The notes under the pieces were generated by a model, which worked only from the letters and a program-made list of their open reading frames with translations, was not told the origin of the DNA and did not search any database. Below are positions 16,865 through 26,171 of a stretch of DNA of 64,000 bases, piece by piece. Source of the stretch: Anaerovibrio slackiae. Lineage in GTDB: Bacteria; Bacillota; Negativicutes; Selenomonadales; Selenomonadaceae. Position 1 is the first letter of the stretch. The number at the start of each line of letters is the position of its first letter. The translations under genes were made by a program, and so were the position numbers. The DNA lies in the NCBI RefSeq assembly GCF_009695585.1, contig NZ_VUNR01000004.1:1-64000 (forward strand), written 5' to 3'.

Positions 16865-17671
16865 ATGAGCTACAACGCAAAGATACGTGCTGATGCTATG
16901 AGCCTCAATCCCATAGATGATGCACTTTTTGTCAAGATGGCTGAAAGCCTGAAAGTTTGCCAGGAAATGCTGAGGATTTTCCTCAGAGATAAGCAACTAA
17001 TCGTTCTGGAGAACGTGCCCCAGAGCATTGTCAAAAATCTACAGGGGCGTTCCTGCATCCTTGATTTGAAATGCCGCCTGTCTTCGGGAAAAATTGTACA
17101 TATAGAAGTGCAAAAAGCTGATGATGATGACCACCAGAGAAGGGTACGTTATAATTCATCACTGCTTACTTCCAATATTGCCGATCCGGGAACAAAATTC
17201 CGCGATATACCTGATGTGATTTCTGTCTTTATTTCTAAATTTGATGTTTTCAAACGTGGCAAAGCTGTATATCATGTAGAGCGCATCATCAAAGAAACAG
17301 GTGACAAAGTATACAATGGCACCCAGGAAATATACATAAATGCCGAAATCGATGATAACTCCGACATCGCCAAGCTGATGAAAGTTTTTGTAGAAGACTC
17401 ATATTATGATGACAAGTTTCCTGCTATATCTGAGCGAAAACGTATATTCAAAACTACTGAAGAAGGGGTGAACGAGATGTGCGAAGTTATTGAACGAAAT
17501 AGAGCTGAAGCACGTGCTGAAGGACGTGCTGAAGGACGTGCTGAAGGACGTGTAGAGGGGCAGTTATCTCTACTGACAAAGCTAGTAAAACTGAATAAAC
17601 TGACCTTAAAAGAAGCTGCAGATGCGGCTGATATGACCGAAGCCAATTTCAGAAAATTGGCTTTGTTGTGA
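16865..17671 (+). CDS. Rpn/PD-(D/E)XK family nuclease (transposase-like)
   Basis: A 268-residue protein with GGAGGTGG upstream of the ATG. The N-terminal two thirds match the Rpn family of recombination-promoting nucleases (PDDEXK type), with the core ILDLKCRLSSGKIVHIEVQ around residues 64-82 giving the D and E-x-Q metal-site residues. Residues about 215-233 are a run of (A/R)-E-G-R-A repeats that form a charged helix, followed by a helix-turn-helix-like end (LTLKEAADAADMTEANFRKL). Known Rpn proteins are DNA nucleases that stimulate recombination independently of RecA; some have been linked to phage defence. The Glu-Gly-Arg repeat and a duplicated tail downstream suggest a gene whose C-terminus is swapped by recombination. 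Confidence 0.8.
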   Translation: MSYNAKIRADAMSLNPIDDALFVKMAESLKVCQEMLRIFLRDKQLIVLENVPQSIVKNLQGRSCILDLKCRLSSGKIVHIEVQKADDDDHQRRVRYNSSLLTSNIADPGTKFRDIPDVISVFISKFDVFKRGKAVYHVERIIKETGDKVYNGTQEIYINAEIDDNSDIAKLMKVFVEDSYYDDKFPAISERKRIFKTTEEGVNEMCEVIERNRAEARAEGRAEGRAEGRVEGQLSLLTKLVKLNKLTLKEAADAADMTEANFRKLALL

Positions 17672-17683
17672 CAATATATAAGG

Positions 17684-17884
17684 ATGAACGAAATGTGCGA
17701 AGTTATTGAACGAAATAGAGCTGAAGGACGTGCTGAGGGACGTGTTGAAGGACGTACGGAAGGACGCTATGAAATTTTAACCGATATGCTGCGTGATGGT
17801 ATGAATATTGATACCGTTGCCCGTATTGCCAAGATGACAGCTGAACAGGTTATGAACATAGGAAAAAAAGCTGCCGTATTGTAA
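17684..17884 (+). pseudogene. Duplicated C-terminal end of an Rpn-type gene
   Basis: The frame starts MNEMCEVIERNRAEGRAEGR, nearly identical to residues about 201-220 of the preceding gene, with almost the same DNA (17468 onward versus 17685 onward). It continues with a different end (MLRDGMNIDTVARIAKMTAEQVMNIG). It lacks the nuclease domain, starts 12 bp after the upstream stop codon and has only a weak ribosome binding site. It is best read as a spare or remnant C-terminal cassette rather than an independent gene, though translation from a coupled start is possible. Confidence 0.7.
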
Positions 17885-17888
17885 GCAA

Positions 17889-17925
17889 ATAGCCATCCAG
17901 ACATTTTGCCTGGATGGCTATTTTA
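17889..17925. terminator. Bidirectional terminator after the Rpn-type gene
   Basis: A perfect 12-bp stem (17889-17900 with 17910-17921) and a 9-nt loop, followed by TTTTATTT on the plus strand and preceded by A-rich sequence. It separates the plus-strand Rpn unit from the minus-strand peptidase gene. Confidence 0.8.
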
Positions 17926-17952
17926 TTTAATAAATCAATCAATTTTGTGAAA

Positions 17953-18747
17953 TCAGCTTAACAAGGCACACATCTTTTCATGCCTGCACAGCTCACTAAC
18001 AGTTCCTTCCCGAATAATATATGCCTCACCATAAACGGTTTCACTAATTGGCGGTGCCCCAGCCCATTCAGCTTCAAACCGCAAATAGCTGCCATCGCAC
18101 AACACCACAAACTCATGCCCATAGCTGTCAGGCATTGTAATATCCTCATACAGCCTCATGCCATCCAGATAATTATCCTTTACCATCTGATAGTGAGGCA
18201 GGATATTCCGCTTTGTCAGCCCCAGCCCCCTGCCCCAGCGGCGAAAGCCTCTGTCCACTGCCTCCCCCGGTTCCTCAGACTGAATGTAAACCATGTCAGC
18301 ACTGTTCATGGAGCCTGCACTGATGCCGATAATTATCCCCTGAAAGCCCTGCAGTTTTTCACGCAGCCCGATTGCCTCAAAAAAATGCCTCTGGGTTGGC
18401 ACATGGCCGCCAGCCAGAAACAACACATCATAGCTATGCAAATCCCCACGGCTGATATGCCCATGCACGCTGTCCCAGCCGCTGCCATGGTAACGGTAAT
18501 CCAGCTTGTCCATGCACTGCATACTAAAGCCCTCCCGCAGCCAGGTATGCCAGAAAAATCCTGTCATCTCATCCATCAGGGCAGCATTATCCGGCGCCGC
18601 GGCAATCATCAGGCAGCGTGAATCCGCCTGCCACACCTCATGCAGCCTGTCCCCAAAGCCATTCCACTTATCGATGCCGTCAACCCTGCGACTGCCATCA
18701 AGAGGCCCGGTGGGGCTGCTTGTCAAAAAAATATGTACCATGTCCAT
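17953..18747 (-). CDS. Peptidase S51 (dipeptidase E-like) family protein
   Basis: A 264-residue protein of the class I glutamine-amidotransferase-like fold. The nucleophile motif is GISAGS at 141-146, with S143 as likely catalytic serine, as in dipeptidase E and cyanophycinase. There is no signal peptide, so it acts in the cytoplasm, probably on small acidic peptides. A second ATG at 18741 (MVHIF) has better spacing to the GGGGT upstream and may be the true start. It follows truA by 9 bp and may be co-transcribed with it. In many Firmicutes rplM-rpsI follow truA; they are not here. Confidence 0.75.
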   Translation of the reverse strand: MDMVHIFLTSSPTGPLDGSRRVDGIDKWNGFGDRLHEVWQADSRCLMIAAAPDNAALMDEMTGFFWHTWLREGFSMQCMDKLDYRYHGSGWDSVHGHISRGDLHSYDVLFLAGGHVPTQRHFFEAIGLREKLQGFQGIIIGISAGSMNSADMVYIQSEEPGEAVDRGFRRWGRGLGLTKRNILPHYQMVKDNYLDGMRLYEDITMPDSYGHEFVVLCDGSYLRFEAEWAGAPPISETVYGEAYIIREGTVSELCRHEKMCALLS

Positions 18748-18756
18748 TTACCCCAT

Positions 18757-19530
18757 CTAATAATTAACCTTATACAGATACAAGCCCTGGGCAGGTGCCG
18801 TGGCACCTGCCTGATTTCTGTCCAGGGATGCCATGATTTCCCCGAAACGCTGGACGCTGGTGCGCCCCATGCCCACATTGACCAAGGTGCCCACCAGATT
18901 GCGCACCATGTGGTAAAGAAAGCCGTTGGCAAAGAATTTCAGCTCCACAATGCGCCCCTTTTTTTCTAGTGATGCCTCATAGATAGTCCGCACCGGGCTC
19001 ACAGGCGGCCCCCCGGCAGCCCGGAAGGCACTGAAATCATGGGTGCCCTCTATCATGCGCAGGCACTCCTTCATAGACTCCGTGTCCAGCTCCTTGTGGA
19101 TATTCCAGCTGTAATTCCGCTCAAAGGGATCCGGAATATACCCCTGCAAAATCCGATAAATATAAATCTTGCTTTTGGCACTGTGCCGGGCACTGAAATC
19201 CCTGTCCGCCTCCGCCGCATCCAGCACCACAATATCCGGCGGCAGGATGCTGTTTACCGCCCGTGGCAGCCTGTCCAGGGGGATCGTGCCATCCGTGAAG
19301 AAATTCACCACCTGCCCCATGGCATGCACGCCGGAATCCGTCCGTCCCGAGGCCGCCAGCTCCACGCTGTCACCGCAGACTGCGGCAAGCTTTTCCTCCA
19401 GCACGTTCTGCACCGCCACCTGGGGCGGATTCTGCCGCTGGAAGCCGTTGTACGCCGTGCCGTCATAGGACACCGTCAGCCTGATATTGCGCCTGCGGGC
19501 CTTCATTATCTCCTTGTGTTCAGGTTTCAT
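18757..19530 (-). CDS. truA: tRNA pseudouridine(38-40) synthase TruA
   Basis: A 257-residue enzyme that makes pseudouridine at positions 38-40 in the anticodon stem-loop of tRNAs. The catalytic aspartate lies in the motif SGRTDSGVHA, and the N-terminal LTVSYDGTAYNGFQRQ is typical. The start is set at the ATG at 19530 because GGAG is 7 nt upstream; the longer frame has no ribosome binding site. It lies 27 bp after ecfT, the common order in Firmicutes (ecfA1-ecfA2-ecfT-truA). Confidence 0.95.
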   Translation of the reverse strand: MKPEHKEIMKARRRNIRLTVSYDGTAYNGFQRQNPPQVAVQNVLEEKLAAVCGDSVELAASGRTDSGVHAMGQVVNFFTDGTIPLDRLPRAVNSILPPDIVVLDAAEADRDFSARHSAKSKIYIYRILQGYIPDPFERNYSWNIHKELDTESMKECLRMIEGTHDFSAFRAAGGPPVSPVRTIYEASLEKKGRIVELKFFANGFLYHMVRNLVGTLVNVGMGRTSVQRFGEIMASLDRNQAGATAPAQGLYLYKVNY

Positions 19531-19557
19531 CACACATCTCCAATACAATTATAGCAA

Positions 19558-20358
19558 TTACACCAGCCAGTACACTGCACCACATGCCGCCAGATACACG
19601 GCCATGCTGCCTATGGCCCAGCCATCACTTTTGTGCATGCGCATGGCCTTCATGCGGGTGCGCCCTTCGCCGCCCCGGTAGCTCCTGGCCTCCATCGCCA
19701 TGGCAAGCTCATCCGCCCTGCGGAAAGCCGAGATGAACAGGGGCACCAGAATCGGTATCATGCTCTTTGCCTTGGCAATCAGGTTCCCCTCACCTATATC
19801 GGAGCCGCGGGATTTCTGTGCCTTCATAATCTTGTCCGTCTCCTCCATCAGGGTAGGGATAAACCTGAGTGCAATAGTCATCATCATGGCCAGCTCATGA
19901 GCCGGGAAGCCCACCTTTTTCAATGGCTTAAAAAGTGCCTCCAGAGCATCCGTCAGCATCAATGGCGAGGTGGTGAACATCAAAAGGGAAGATACGCCAA
20001 TCAGCAGAATAAGCCGCAGGCTGATGAAGAAGCCCTTCTCCAGCCCTTCATAGGTCAGGTCAAAAATCCATATTTTCATGAGCACCTCCCCCGGCACGCT
20101 GAACAGCTGGATAATAAAGGTCAGCAGCAAAATCCACCACAGGGGCTTGATGGCCTTCAGCACCACCCGGGGGGAAATCCTTGACACCCCCACCAAAACC
20201 AATGCAAGCATGGTGTTCATCAGATAGCACCAGTTATTGTCAAATAAAAAAATCCCTACTATGTAAAAAAACAGCAATACTATCTTCACCCTGGCATCCA
20301 TGCGGTGCAGCAGGGAATTGCCTGGAAAATACTGCCCCAGGGTAATATCCGTCAACAT
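19558..20358 (-). CDS. ecfT: ECF transporter transmembrane subunit EcfT
   Basis: A 266-residue membrane protein with about five to six hydrophobic helices and the ARG-like coupling motifs AQKSRG (about 185) and AMEARSYRGG (about 235) that contact the two ATPases. It is the shared energising membrane subunit for vitamin and cofactor uptake through separately encoded S components; none is encoded nearby (group II arrangement). Its start overlaps the end of ecfA2 by 7 bp. Confidence 0.93.
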   Translation of the reverse strand: MLTDITLGQYFPGNSLLHRMDARVKIVLLFFYIVGIFLFDNNWCYLMNTMLALVLVGVSRISPRVVLKAIKPLWWILLLTFIIQLFSVPGEVLMKIWIFDLTYEGLEKGFFISLRLILLIGVSSLLMFTTSPLMLTDALEALFKPLKKVGFPAHELAMMMTIALRFIPTLMEETDKIMKAQKSRGSDIGEGNLIAKAKSMIPILVPLFISAFRRADELAMAMEARSYRGGEGRTRMKAMRMHKSDGWAIGSMAVYLAACGAVYWLV

Positions 20359-21233
20359 TTCTCCGCACCTCCTGCCCTGTTTTTTCCTCTCATCGCCCTG
20401 ACGATGGCATCCACAGCTTCATCCATAGTATAGATGTCAGAAGGGATATCCATTCCCCCGGCCTTCAATGCCTTGACAATATTCGTAATCTGTGGCACAT
20501 CCAGCCCTGCCTGGCGGATAAAATCCTCCCGGACAAAGACCTCCCGGGGCGTGCCTTCCATCAGCACCCTGCCCCGGTTCATAATAACCACATTATCTGC
20601 AAACTTTGCAATATCATCCATACTGTGGGACACCAGCACAATAGTATTCTTTTCCTGCCGGTGCAGCTTCAATATCCGCTGCATCAGCTCCTCCCTGCCC
20701 TTGGGGTCCAGCCCTGCCGTAGGCTCGTCCAGCACCAGGTACTTGGGCCGCAGCGCCACCACACCGGCGATGGCCGTCCTGCGCATCTGGCCGCCGCTGA
20801 GCTGAAAAGGTGAACGCTGGCTGTATTCCTCATAATCCAGCTGCACGAAATCCATGGCAAAACGCACCCGCTCCTTGACCTCCTCCGGCGTCAGGCCATA
20901 ATTCTTCGGGCCAAAGGCAATATCCTGCTCCACCGTTTCCTCAAAAAGCTGGTGCTCCGGGTACTGAAACACCATGCCCACGGAGCGGCGCGCCTGCCTG
21001 GCTGCCTGCCCCTTGGCTGCAATATCCACTCCGTCCACCAGCACGCAGCCCTGGCTTGGGCTGATAAGCCCGTTCAGATGCTGGATGAGTGTTGACTTGC
21101 CTGAGCCCGTATGACCGGCGATAGCCGTGATTTTCCCCTCCGGGATGGTGATGGTCACATCATCCAGTGCCAAACGCTCATAGGGGGACTTTGGCATGTA
21201 TATATATGATATATTCCTTACTTCAATCGACAT
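20352..21233 (-). CDS. ecfA2: ECF transporter ATPase EcfA2
   Basis: A 293-residue ABC ATPase with Walker A GHTGSGKST near 39-47, signature LSGGQ near 145, and Walker B YLVLDEPTAGLDP. It pairs with EcfA1 to drive EcfT-dependent vitamin uptake. It overlaps ecfA1 by 16 bp and ecfT by 7 bp, a tightly coupled unit. The assignment as the second ATPase follows from gene order and the PYERLALDDV N-terminus. Confidence 0.92.
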   Translation of the reverse strand: MSIEVRNISYIYMPKSPYERLALDDVTITIPEGKITAIAGHTGSGKSTLIQHLNGLISPSQGCVLVDGVDIAAKGQAARQARRSVGMVFQYPEHQLFEETVEQDIAFGPKNYGLTPEEVKERVRFAMDFVQLDYEEYSQRSPFQLSGGQMRRTAIAGVVALRPKYLVLDEPTAGLDPKGREELMQRILKLHRQEKNTIVLVSHSMDDIAKFADNVVIMNRGRVLMEGTPREVFVREDFIRQAGLDVPQITNIVKALKAGGMDIPSDIYTMDEAVDAIVRAMRGKNRAGGAEKC

Positions 21234-22054
21234 AATGCTTCTACCAATGCCTCCTGATTAATAATCGCCCTGTCCAGCTGCAAGCCCTTCCGGGACAGCC
21301 TGTAGGCCAGCTCCGTTGCCACCGGCACATCCAGCCCCAGCTGCCTCATGCCGCCAATATCCTGAAAGATTTCCTCCGGACTGCCCTCCTTCATGATGCG
21401 CCCCTTGTTCATGACGATAATCCTGTCCGACAGGGCAGCTTCCTCCATAAAGTGAGTAATATTAACTACTGTAATCCCCTGCTCCCGGTTCAGGCGGCAC
21501 ACCGTGTCAATCACCTCGCGCCTGCCTGCAGGGTCCAGCATGGCGGTAGGCTCGTCCAGCACCAGGCACTCCGTATTCATGGCCAGGGCACCTGCAATGG
21601 CAACCCGCTGCTTCTGACCACCAGACAGAAGATGGGGGGCAAAATGGCGAAATTCCTCCATATTTACCGCCTTTAGGGCAGCTGTCACACGCCGCCTGAT
21701 TTCGTGGGGCTCCATGCCGATATTCTCCGGCCCGAAGCCGATATCATCCTCCACGATGGCGGCAATAATCTGATTATCTGGATTCTGGAATACCATCCCC
21801 ACCCTGCTCCTGATATCCCACAGCCTTGCCTCGTCAGAGGTATCAATGCCATCCACCAGGCATTTGCCCTGGGTGGGCTGCAGCAGGGCATTAAAATGCT
21901 TTGCCAAAGTGGATTTGCCGGAGCCATTGGTGCCCAAAATCGTCACGAATTCCCCTTTTTCCACCCTCAGGCTGACATTGTCCAGCGCCCTGTATTCATT
22001 TTCCATCCCGGCATTATAATCGTGGTATAAGCCCCTGCATTCTATAAAAGCCAT
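21218..22054 (-). CDS. ecfA1: ECF transporter ATPase EcfA1
   Basis: A 278-residue ABC ATPase with Walker A GTNGSGKST, signature LLSGGQKQR and Walker B CLVLDEPTAMLDP. The start is set at the ATG at 22054 (MAFIECRG) with AGGAG 7 nt upstream; a frame open to 22084 lacks a ribosome binding site. It is the first gene of the ecfA1-ecfA2-ecfT-truA unit and has its own promoter downstream of the rplQ terminator. Confidence 0.93.
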   Translation of the reverse strand: MAFIECRGLYHDYNAGMENEYRALDNVSLRVEKGEFVTILGTNGSGKSTLAKHFNALLQPTQGKCLVDGIDTSDEARLWDIRSRVGMVFQNPDNQIIAAIVEDDIGFGPENIGMEPHEIRRRVTAALKAVNMEEFRHFAPHLLSGGQKQRVAIAGALAMNTECLVLDEPTAMLDPAGRREVIDTVCRLNREQGITVVNITHFMEEAALSDRIIVMNKGRIMKEGSPEEIFQDIGGMRQLGLDVPVATELAYRLSRKGLQLDRAIINQEALVEALCRLK

Positions 22055-22093
22055 GATCTGCTCCTTGTACACACTAAAACTCAATCTGCTTCT

Positions 22094-22145
22094 ATTTTAC
22101 TTCTGCCCCACAGTACAGTCAACTATATTATGAATATCGGTTGAC
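22094..22145 (-). promoter_or_regulatory. ecf-truA promoter with overlapping palindrome
   Basis: Minus-strand -35 TTGACT (22117-22122), 17-bp spacer and -10 TAAAAT (22094-22099). A 28-bp imperfect palindrome with arms GTCAAC and GTTGAC (22118-22145) overlaps the -35 box, a typical place for a repressor or activator site. No regulator gene is next to it. Confidence 0.65.
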
Positions 22146-22190
22146 TATATTGCACTATCATTTCCCATTCTGCTTCTCCAAAAGCCAGCA

Positions 22191-22230
22191 AAAGAAAAAG
22201 GCTATTGCCTCAAACAGAAGCAACAGCCTT
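22191..22230 (-). terminator. Terminator after rplQ
   Basis: On the minus strand an 11-bp stem (AAGGCTGTTGC with GCAATAGCCTT, one G-T pair) at 22198-22230 is followed by TTTTTCTTTT. It lies 13 bp after the rplQ stop and ends the alpha operon. Confidence 0.85.
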
Positions 22231-22242
22231 ATTATACTATGA

Positions 22243-22590
22243 TTATTTCACCAACTCAAGAATAACCATTGGAGCTGCGTCACCACGACGAACACCCAGC
22301 TTCATGATACGGGTGTAGCCACCCTGACGGTTCTTTACGGAGTCGTACTCAACAATCTCAGAAAACAGCTTTCTAACAACATCCTCATCAGCAAGCTGAG
22401 CAATAGCCTGACGGCGAGCTGCCAGATCACCGCGCTTTGCGAGAGTGATCAACTGCTCTGCAAGGCCGCTGATCTCCTTAGCCTTAGCCTCGGTGGTCTC
22501 AATGCGCTCATGCTTGAAGAAGGAAGTCAGAATGCTCTTGAACAGTGCCTTACGGGCGCTAGAATCACGACCTAACTTTCTATAAGCCAT
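22243..22590 (-). CDS. rplQ: Ribosomal protein L17
   Basis: 115 residues, the usual short bacterial form, opening [20 protein letters not shown] and ending MVILELVK. L17 sits near the peptide exit tunnel of the 50S subunit. It is the last gene of the alpha operon, 38 bp after rpoA, and is followed by a strong terminator. Confidence 0.97.
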   Translation of the reverse strand: MAYRKLGRDSSARKALFKSILTSFFKHERIETTEAKAKEISGLAEQLITLAKRGDLAARRQAIAQLADEDVVRKLFSEIVEYDSVKNRQGGYTRIMKLGVRRGDAAPMVILELVK

Positions 22591-22628
22591 TTATTTCCCT
22601 CTTTCCTTGTATCAAAAAATAATGTAAA

Positions 22629-23642
22629 TCAAGCTTCCGAATCGTCCGCAAGGTAGTCACCCAGCTTGGAAGCATCACTTTCCTTTAAGGATAATCCCAT
22701 GGATTTAAGCTTGTCCTTAACCTCATCCAAAGACTTGCGGCCGAGATTACGAACCTTCATAATCTCCTCCTCAGTCTTGCTTACCAGGTCACCAACAGTC
22801 TTAATATCTGCCCGCATCAAGCAATTAAAGGAACGGACAGTCAGATCCATATCCTCTACCTTGGTGGCCAGAATAGAATCCAGCTCCGGGTTGCTGGCAG
22901 CAGACTCGCCGCTTTCCTCTGCCTCCACCTCAGGCACCGCCTCTATCTCAGGCAGTACAGTCAGGTTCTGGAACAGCTTCAGGCGGCTGATCAGGATAGC
23001 TGCGGCCTTGCTGACAGCCGTCTCCGGCTGGATGGAACCATCGGTCCATACCTCCAGAGTCAGCTTGTCGTAGTCAACAGCATCGCCAACACGGATATCC
23101 TCAACCTTGTAATTTACTCGACGAATCGGCGAGAAGATAGAATCCACAAGGATTACACCGATGGTGTGGTCCTGTGTCTTTTTCTTTTCAGCCGGAACAT
23201 AGCCAAGGCCATGCTCCACGACCATATCTATCTTCAGGGAACCTGCCTCATTGACCGTTGCAATATGCAGGTCAGGATTGAGAATCTCAATATCGGCATC
23301 ATGGATGATATCCGCTGCCGTCACTTCCTTCTCACCCTTGACATCAATGCGGATGACCTTTGGCTCATCGCTGTGCATCTTGAGGCAGAGCTCCTTCAAG
23401 TGCAGGACGATGTTGGTAACATCATCCCGAACTCCAGGAACTGTGGAGAACTCATGCAGCACGCCCTCGATTTTCACCGAGGTAATGGCTGCACCTTGAA
23501 TAGAGGATAACAGTATGCGGCGCATGCTGTTTCCAATGGTGATGCCGTAGCCGCGAGTCATAGGCTCGCAGACGAACTTACCATAGCAAAGATCCTCATT
23601 ATTTTCCTGTATCTCAATCTTAGGTGTTGCGATTTCGATCAT
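22629..23642 (-). CDS. rpoA: RNA polymerase alpha subunit
   Basis: 337 residues: N-terminal dimerisation domain (1-230, with YGITIGNSMRRILLSS), an acidic linker (about 240-262) and the C-terminal domain with RSFNCLMRADIKTVGDL and RNLGRKSLDEVK that binds UP elements and activators. The linker and end make it about 20 residues longer than the Bacillus protein. It lies between rpsD and rplQ as usual. Confidence 0.97.
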   Translation of the reverse strand: MIEIATPKIEIQENNEDLCYGKFVCEPMTRGYGITIGNSMRRILLSSIQGAAITSVKIEGVLHEFSTVPGVRDDVTNIVLHLKELCLKMHSDEPKVIRIDVKGEKEVTAADIIHDADIEILNPDLHIATVNEAGSLKIDMVVEHGLGYVPAEKKKTQDHTIGVILVDSIFSPIRRVNYKVEDIRVGDAVDYDKLTLEVWTDGSIQPETAVSKAAAILISRLKLFQNLTVLPEIEAVPEVEAEESGESAASNPELDSILATKVEDMDLTVRSFNCLMRADIKTVGDLVSKTEEEIMKVRNLGRKSLDEVKDKLKSMGLSLKESDASKLGDYLADDSEA

Positions 23643-23719
23643 GTGGAATTGCCCTCCTCAATAACTCAATGCATCTATGTACATATCCGATAACGAATGC
23701 AAAAAATACACAGAAATTA

Positions 23720-24313
23720 TTATTTGGAGTACAACTCGACAATAGCCTGGCTGTCAACAGGAACATCGAAGTCCTCGCTGGCAGGGAAACGGTTTACAGT
23801 ACCGGTGAAGCTATCAGCCCCAACAGTAATCCAGGCAGGAGTGCTGAGTGCATTGTTGGACTCAGCCAAAGCCTTGAAGAACGCATTACCGCGAGCCTTC
23901 TCAGCTACTGCAACAACATCATTTACATCAACAAGTGCAGATGGAATGTCACAACGCTTGCCATTTACAGTAATATGACCATGACGAACAACCTGACGAG
24001 CCTGCTTGCGGGTTGCAGCCAGACCCAGACGGAATACTACATTGTCAAGTCTTCTCTCCAGAAGGCTGATGAGGTTCTCACCAGTGATGCCCGGCATCTT
24101 CTTCGCCCTGGTGTAGTAAGCACGGAACTGCTTCTCAAGTACACCATAAATGAACTTTGCCTTCTGCTTTTCCTTCAACTGAGTGCCATACTCGCTGACC
24201 TTGCCACGGGTGCGGCGAGGCTGACGCTTGGAACTCTTGCCAAGACCTACAACGCCTGGCTCAATGCCGAGAGAACGGCATCTTTTCAGTGCTGGTACTC
24301 TATCAATTGCCAT
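23720..24313 (-). CDS. rpsD: Ribosomal protein S4
   Basis: 197 residues with the S4 RNA-binding domain (LERRLDNVVFRLGLA, then ARQVVRHGHITVNGKR). It starts 30S assembly on 16S rRNA. In many Firmicutes rpsD is elsewhere and autoregulated; here it is inside the alpha operon between rpsK and rpoA, as in proteobacteria and several Clostridia-related lineages. Confidence 0.97.
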   Translation of the reverse strand: MAIDRVPALKRCRSLGIEPGVVGLGKSSKRQPRRTRGKVSEYGTQLKEKQKAKFIYGVLEKQFRAYYTRAKKMPGITGENLISLLERRLDNVVFRLGLAATRKQARQVVRHGHITVNGKRCDIPSALVDVNDVVAVAEKARGNAFFKALAESNNALSTPAWITVGADSFTGTVNRFPASEDFDVPVDSQAIVELYSK

Positions 24314-24330
24314 TTATTCTGCACCTCCTA

Positions 24331-24723
24331 TTAAACTCTTCTACGCTTCGGCGGACGGCATCCATTATGAGGAATCGGGGTAACATCCTTAATCATGCTA
24401 ACCTCGAGGCCGGTAGCCTGCAGGGAACGGATAGCTGCCTCACGGCCGGCACCAGGACCCTTTACATAGACATCAACCTGCTTCAAGCCATGCTCCATAG
24501 CAGCCTTTGCAGCAACCTCTGCTGCCATCTGAGCTGCAAACGGAGTGCTCTTTCTGGAGCCACGGAAACCGAGGCCGCCAGCGCTTGCCCAGGAAAGTGC
24601 ATTACCATTCTTATCAGTCAGGGTAACGATAGTGTTATTAAAGGTGGAGCTGATATGAGCAACACCAAATTCAATATTTTTGCGGTCCTTCTTCTTAGGA
24701 CGTACAGACTTCTTAACTGCCAC
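24331..24723 (-). CDS. rpsK: Ribosomal protein S11
   Basis: 130 residues with the conserved core [17 protein letters not shown] and the end [15 protein letters not shown]. It lies on the 30S platform at the mRNA exit. It is 14 bp after rpsM and 17 bp before rpsD. Confidence 0.97.
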   Translation of the reverse strand: MAVKKSVRPKKKDRKNIEFGVAHISSTFNNTIVTLTDKNGNALSWASAGGLGFRGSRKSTPFAAQMAAEVAAKAAMEHGLKQVDVYVKGPGAGREAAIRSLQATGLEVSMIKDVTPIPHNGCRPPKRRRV

Positions 24724-24737
24724 TCTTTAGCCCTCCC

Positions 24738-25106
24738 TTATTTTTTCTTACCAGCAACAGCCTTCTTAGGGCCCTTGCGGGTGCGTGCGTTGTTCTTAGT
24801 ATTCTGTCCGCGAACTGGCAGACCCATGCGATGACGGCGACCGCGATAGCAGCCGATCTCAACGAGTCGCTTTATATTCAGGGACTGCTCACGACGAAGG
24901 TCACCTTCTACGATAACATTCTTGTCAATGATATCACGCAGTTTTACAACCTCGTCCTCAGTCAAATCACGGGTACGGGTATCAGGGTTGATACCGGTCT
25001 CCTTCAGCAATTTCTGGGAAGTAGTAAGACCAATACCATAGATATATGTTAATGCAATCTCAATTCTCTTATCACGTGGCAAATCTACACCGGCAATACG
25101 TGCCAT
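24738..25106 (-). CDS. rpsM: Ribosomal protein S13
   Basis: 122 residues beginning [20 protein letters not shown] and ending in the basic tail [17 protein letters not shown] that reaches the P-site tRNA. It contacts L5 across the subunit bridge. It follows rpmJ by 23 bp. Confidence 0.97.
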   Translation of the reverse strand: MARIAGVDLPRDKRIEIALTYIYGIGLTTSQKLLKETGINPDTRTRDLTEDEVVKLRDIIDKNVIVEGDLRREQSLNIKRLVEIGCYRGRRHRMGLPVRGQNTKNNARTRKGPKKAVAGKKK

Positions 25107-25129
25107 ACATCAAGCACCTCCTTCTAAAA

Positions 25130-25243
25130 TTATCCTTGTCTCTGCTTATGTTTTGGGTTTTCGCAAATAACCATTACGCGACCCTTACGCTTAATAACCT
25201 TGCACTTTTCACAAATAGGTTTAACCGACGGTTTAACTTTCAT
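25130..25243 (-). CDS. rpmJ: Ribosomal protein L36
   Basis: A 37-residue protein, [17 protein letters not shown] at the start and KHKQRQG at the end. Cysteines in C-x2-C and a later Cys with His form the zinc site of the zinc-binding L36 form. It lies between infA and rpsM, the normal place. Confidence 0.95.
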   Translation of the reverse strand: MKVKPSVKPICEKCKVIKRKGRVMVICENPKHKQRQG

Positions 25244-25287
25244 TGCGTTATGCCCCTTTCATATTACTGCCAAAAGCCTTGTTTTGA

Positions 25288-25506
25288 CTATTTAAAACGA
25301 TAGGTAATACGGCCGCGAGTCAGATCATAAGGCGTCAGCTCAATGGTTACCTTGTCACCCGGCAGGATGCGGATGAAATTCATGCGAATCTTGCCGGAAA
25401 CATGGGCCAGAACTACATGGCCGTTCTCCAACTCTACCTGGAACATGGCATTAGGCAATGCCTCCAGTACCTTACCTTCAACTTCAATTACATCTTGCTT
25501 AGACAT
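25288..25506 (-). CDS. infA: Translation initiation factor IF-1
   Basis: 72 residues, an S1-type OB fold ([19 protein letters not shown], then [18 protein letters not shown]). IF-1 binds the ribosomal A site during initiation. It follows adk by 11 bp; the map gene that often lies between adk and infA in Firmicutes is absent. Confidence 0.97.
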   Translation of the reverse strand: MSKQDVIEVEGKVLEALPNAMFQVELENGHVVLAHVSGKIRMNFIRILPGDKVTIELTPYDLTRGRITYRFK

Positions 25507-25517
25507 AATGACTCCTT

Positions 25518-26171
<654 letters not shown>

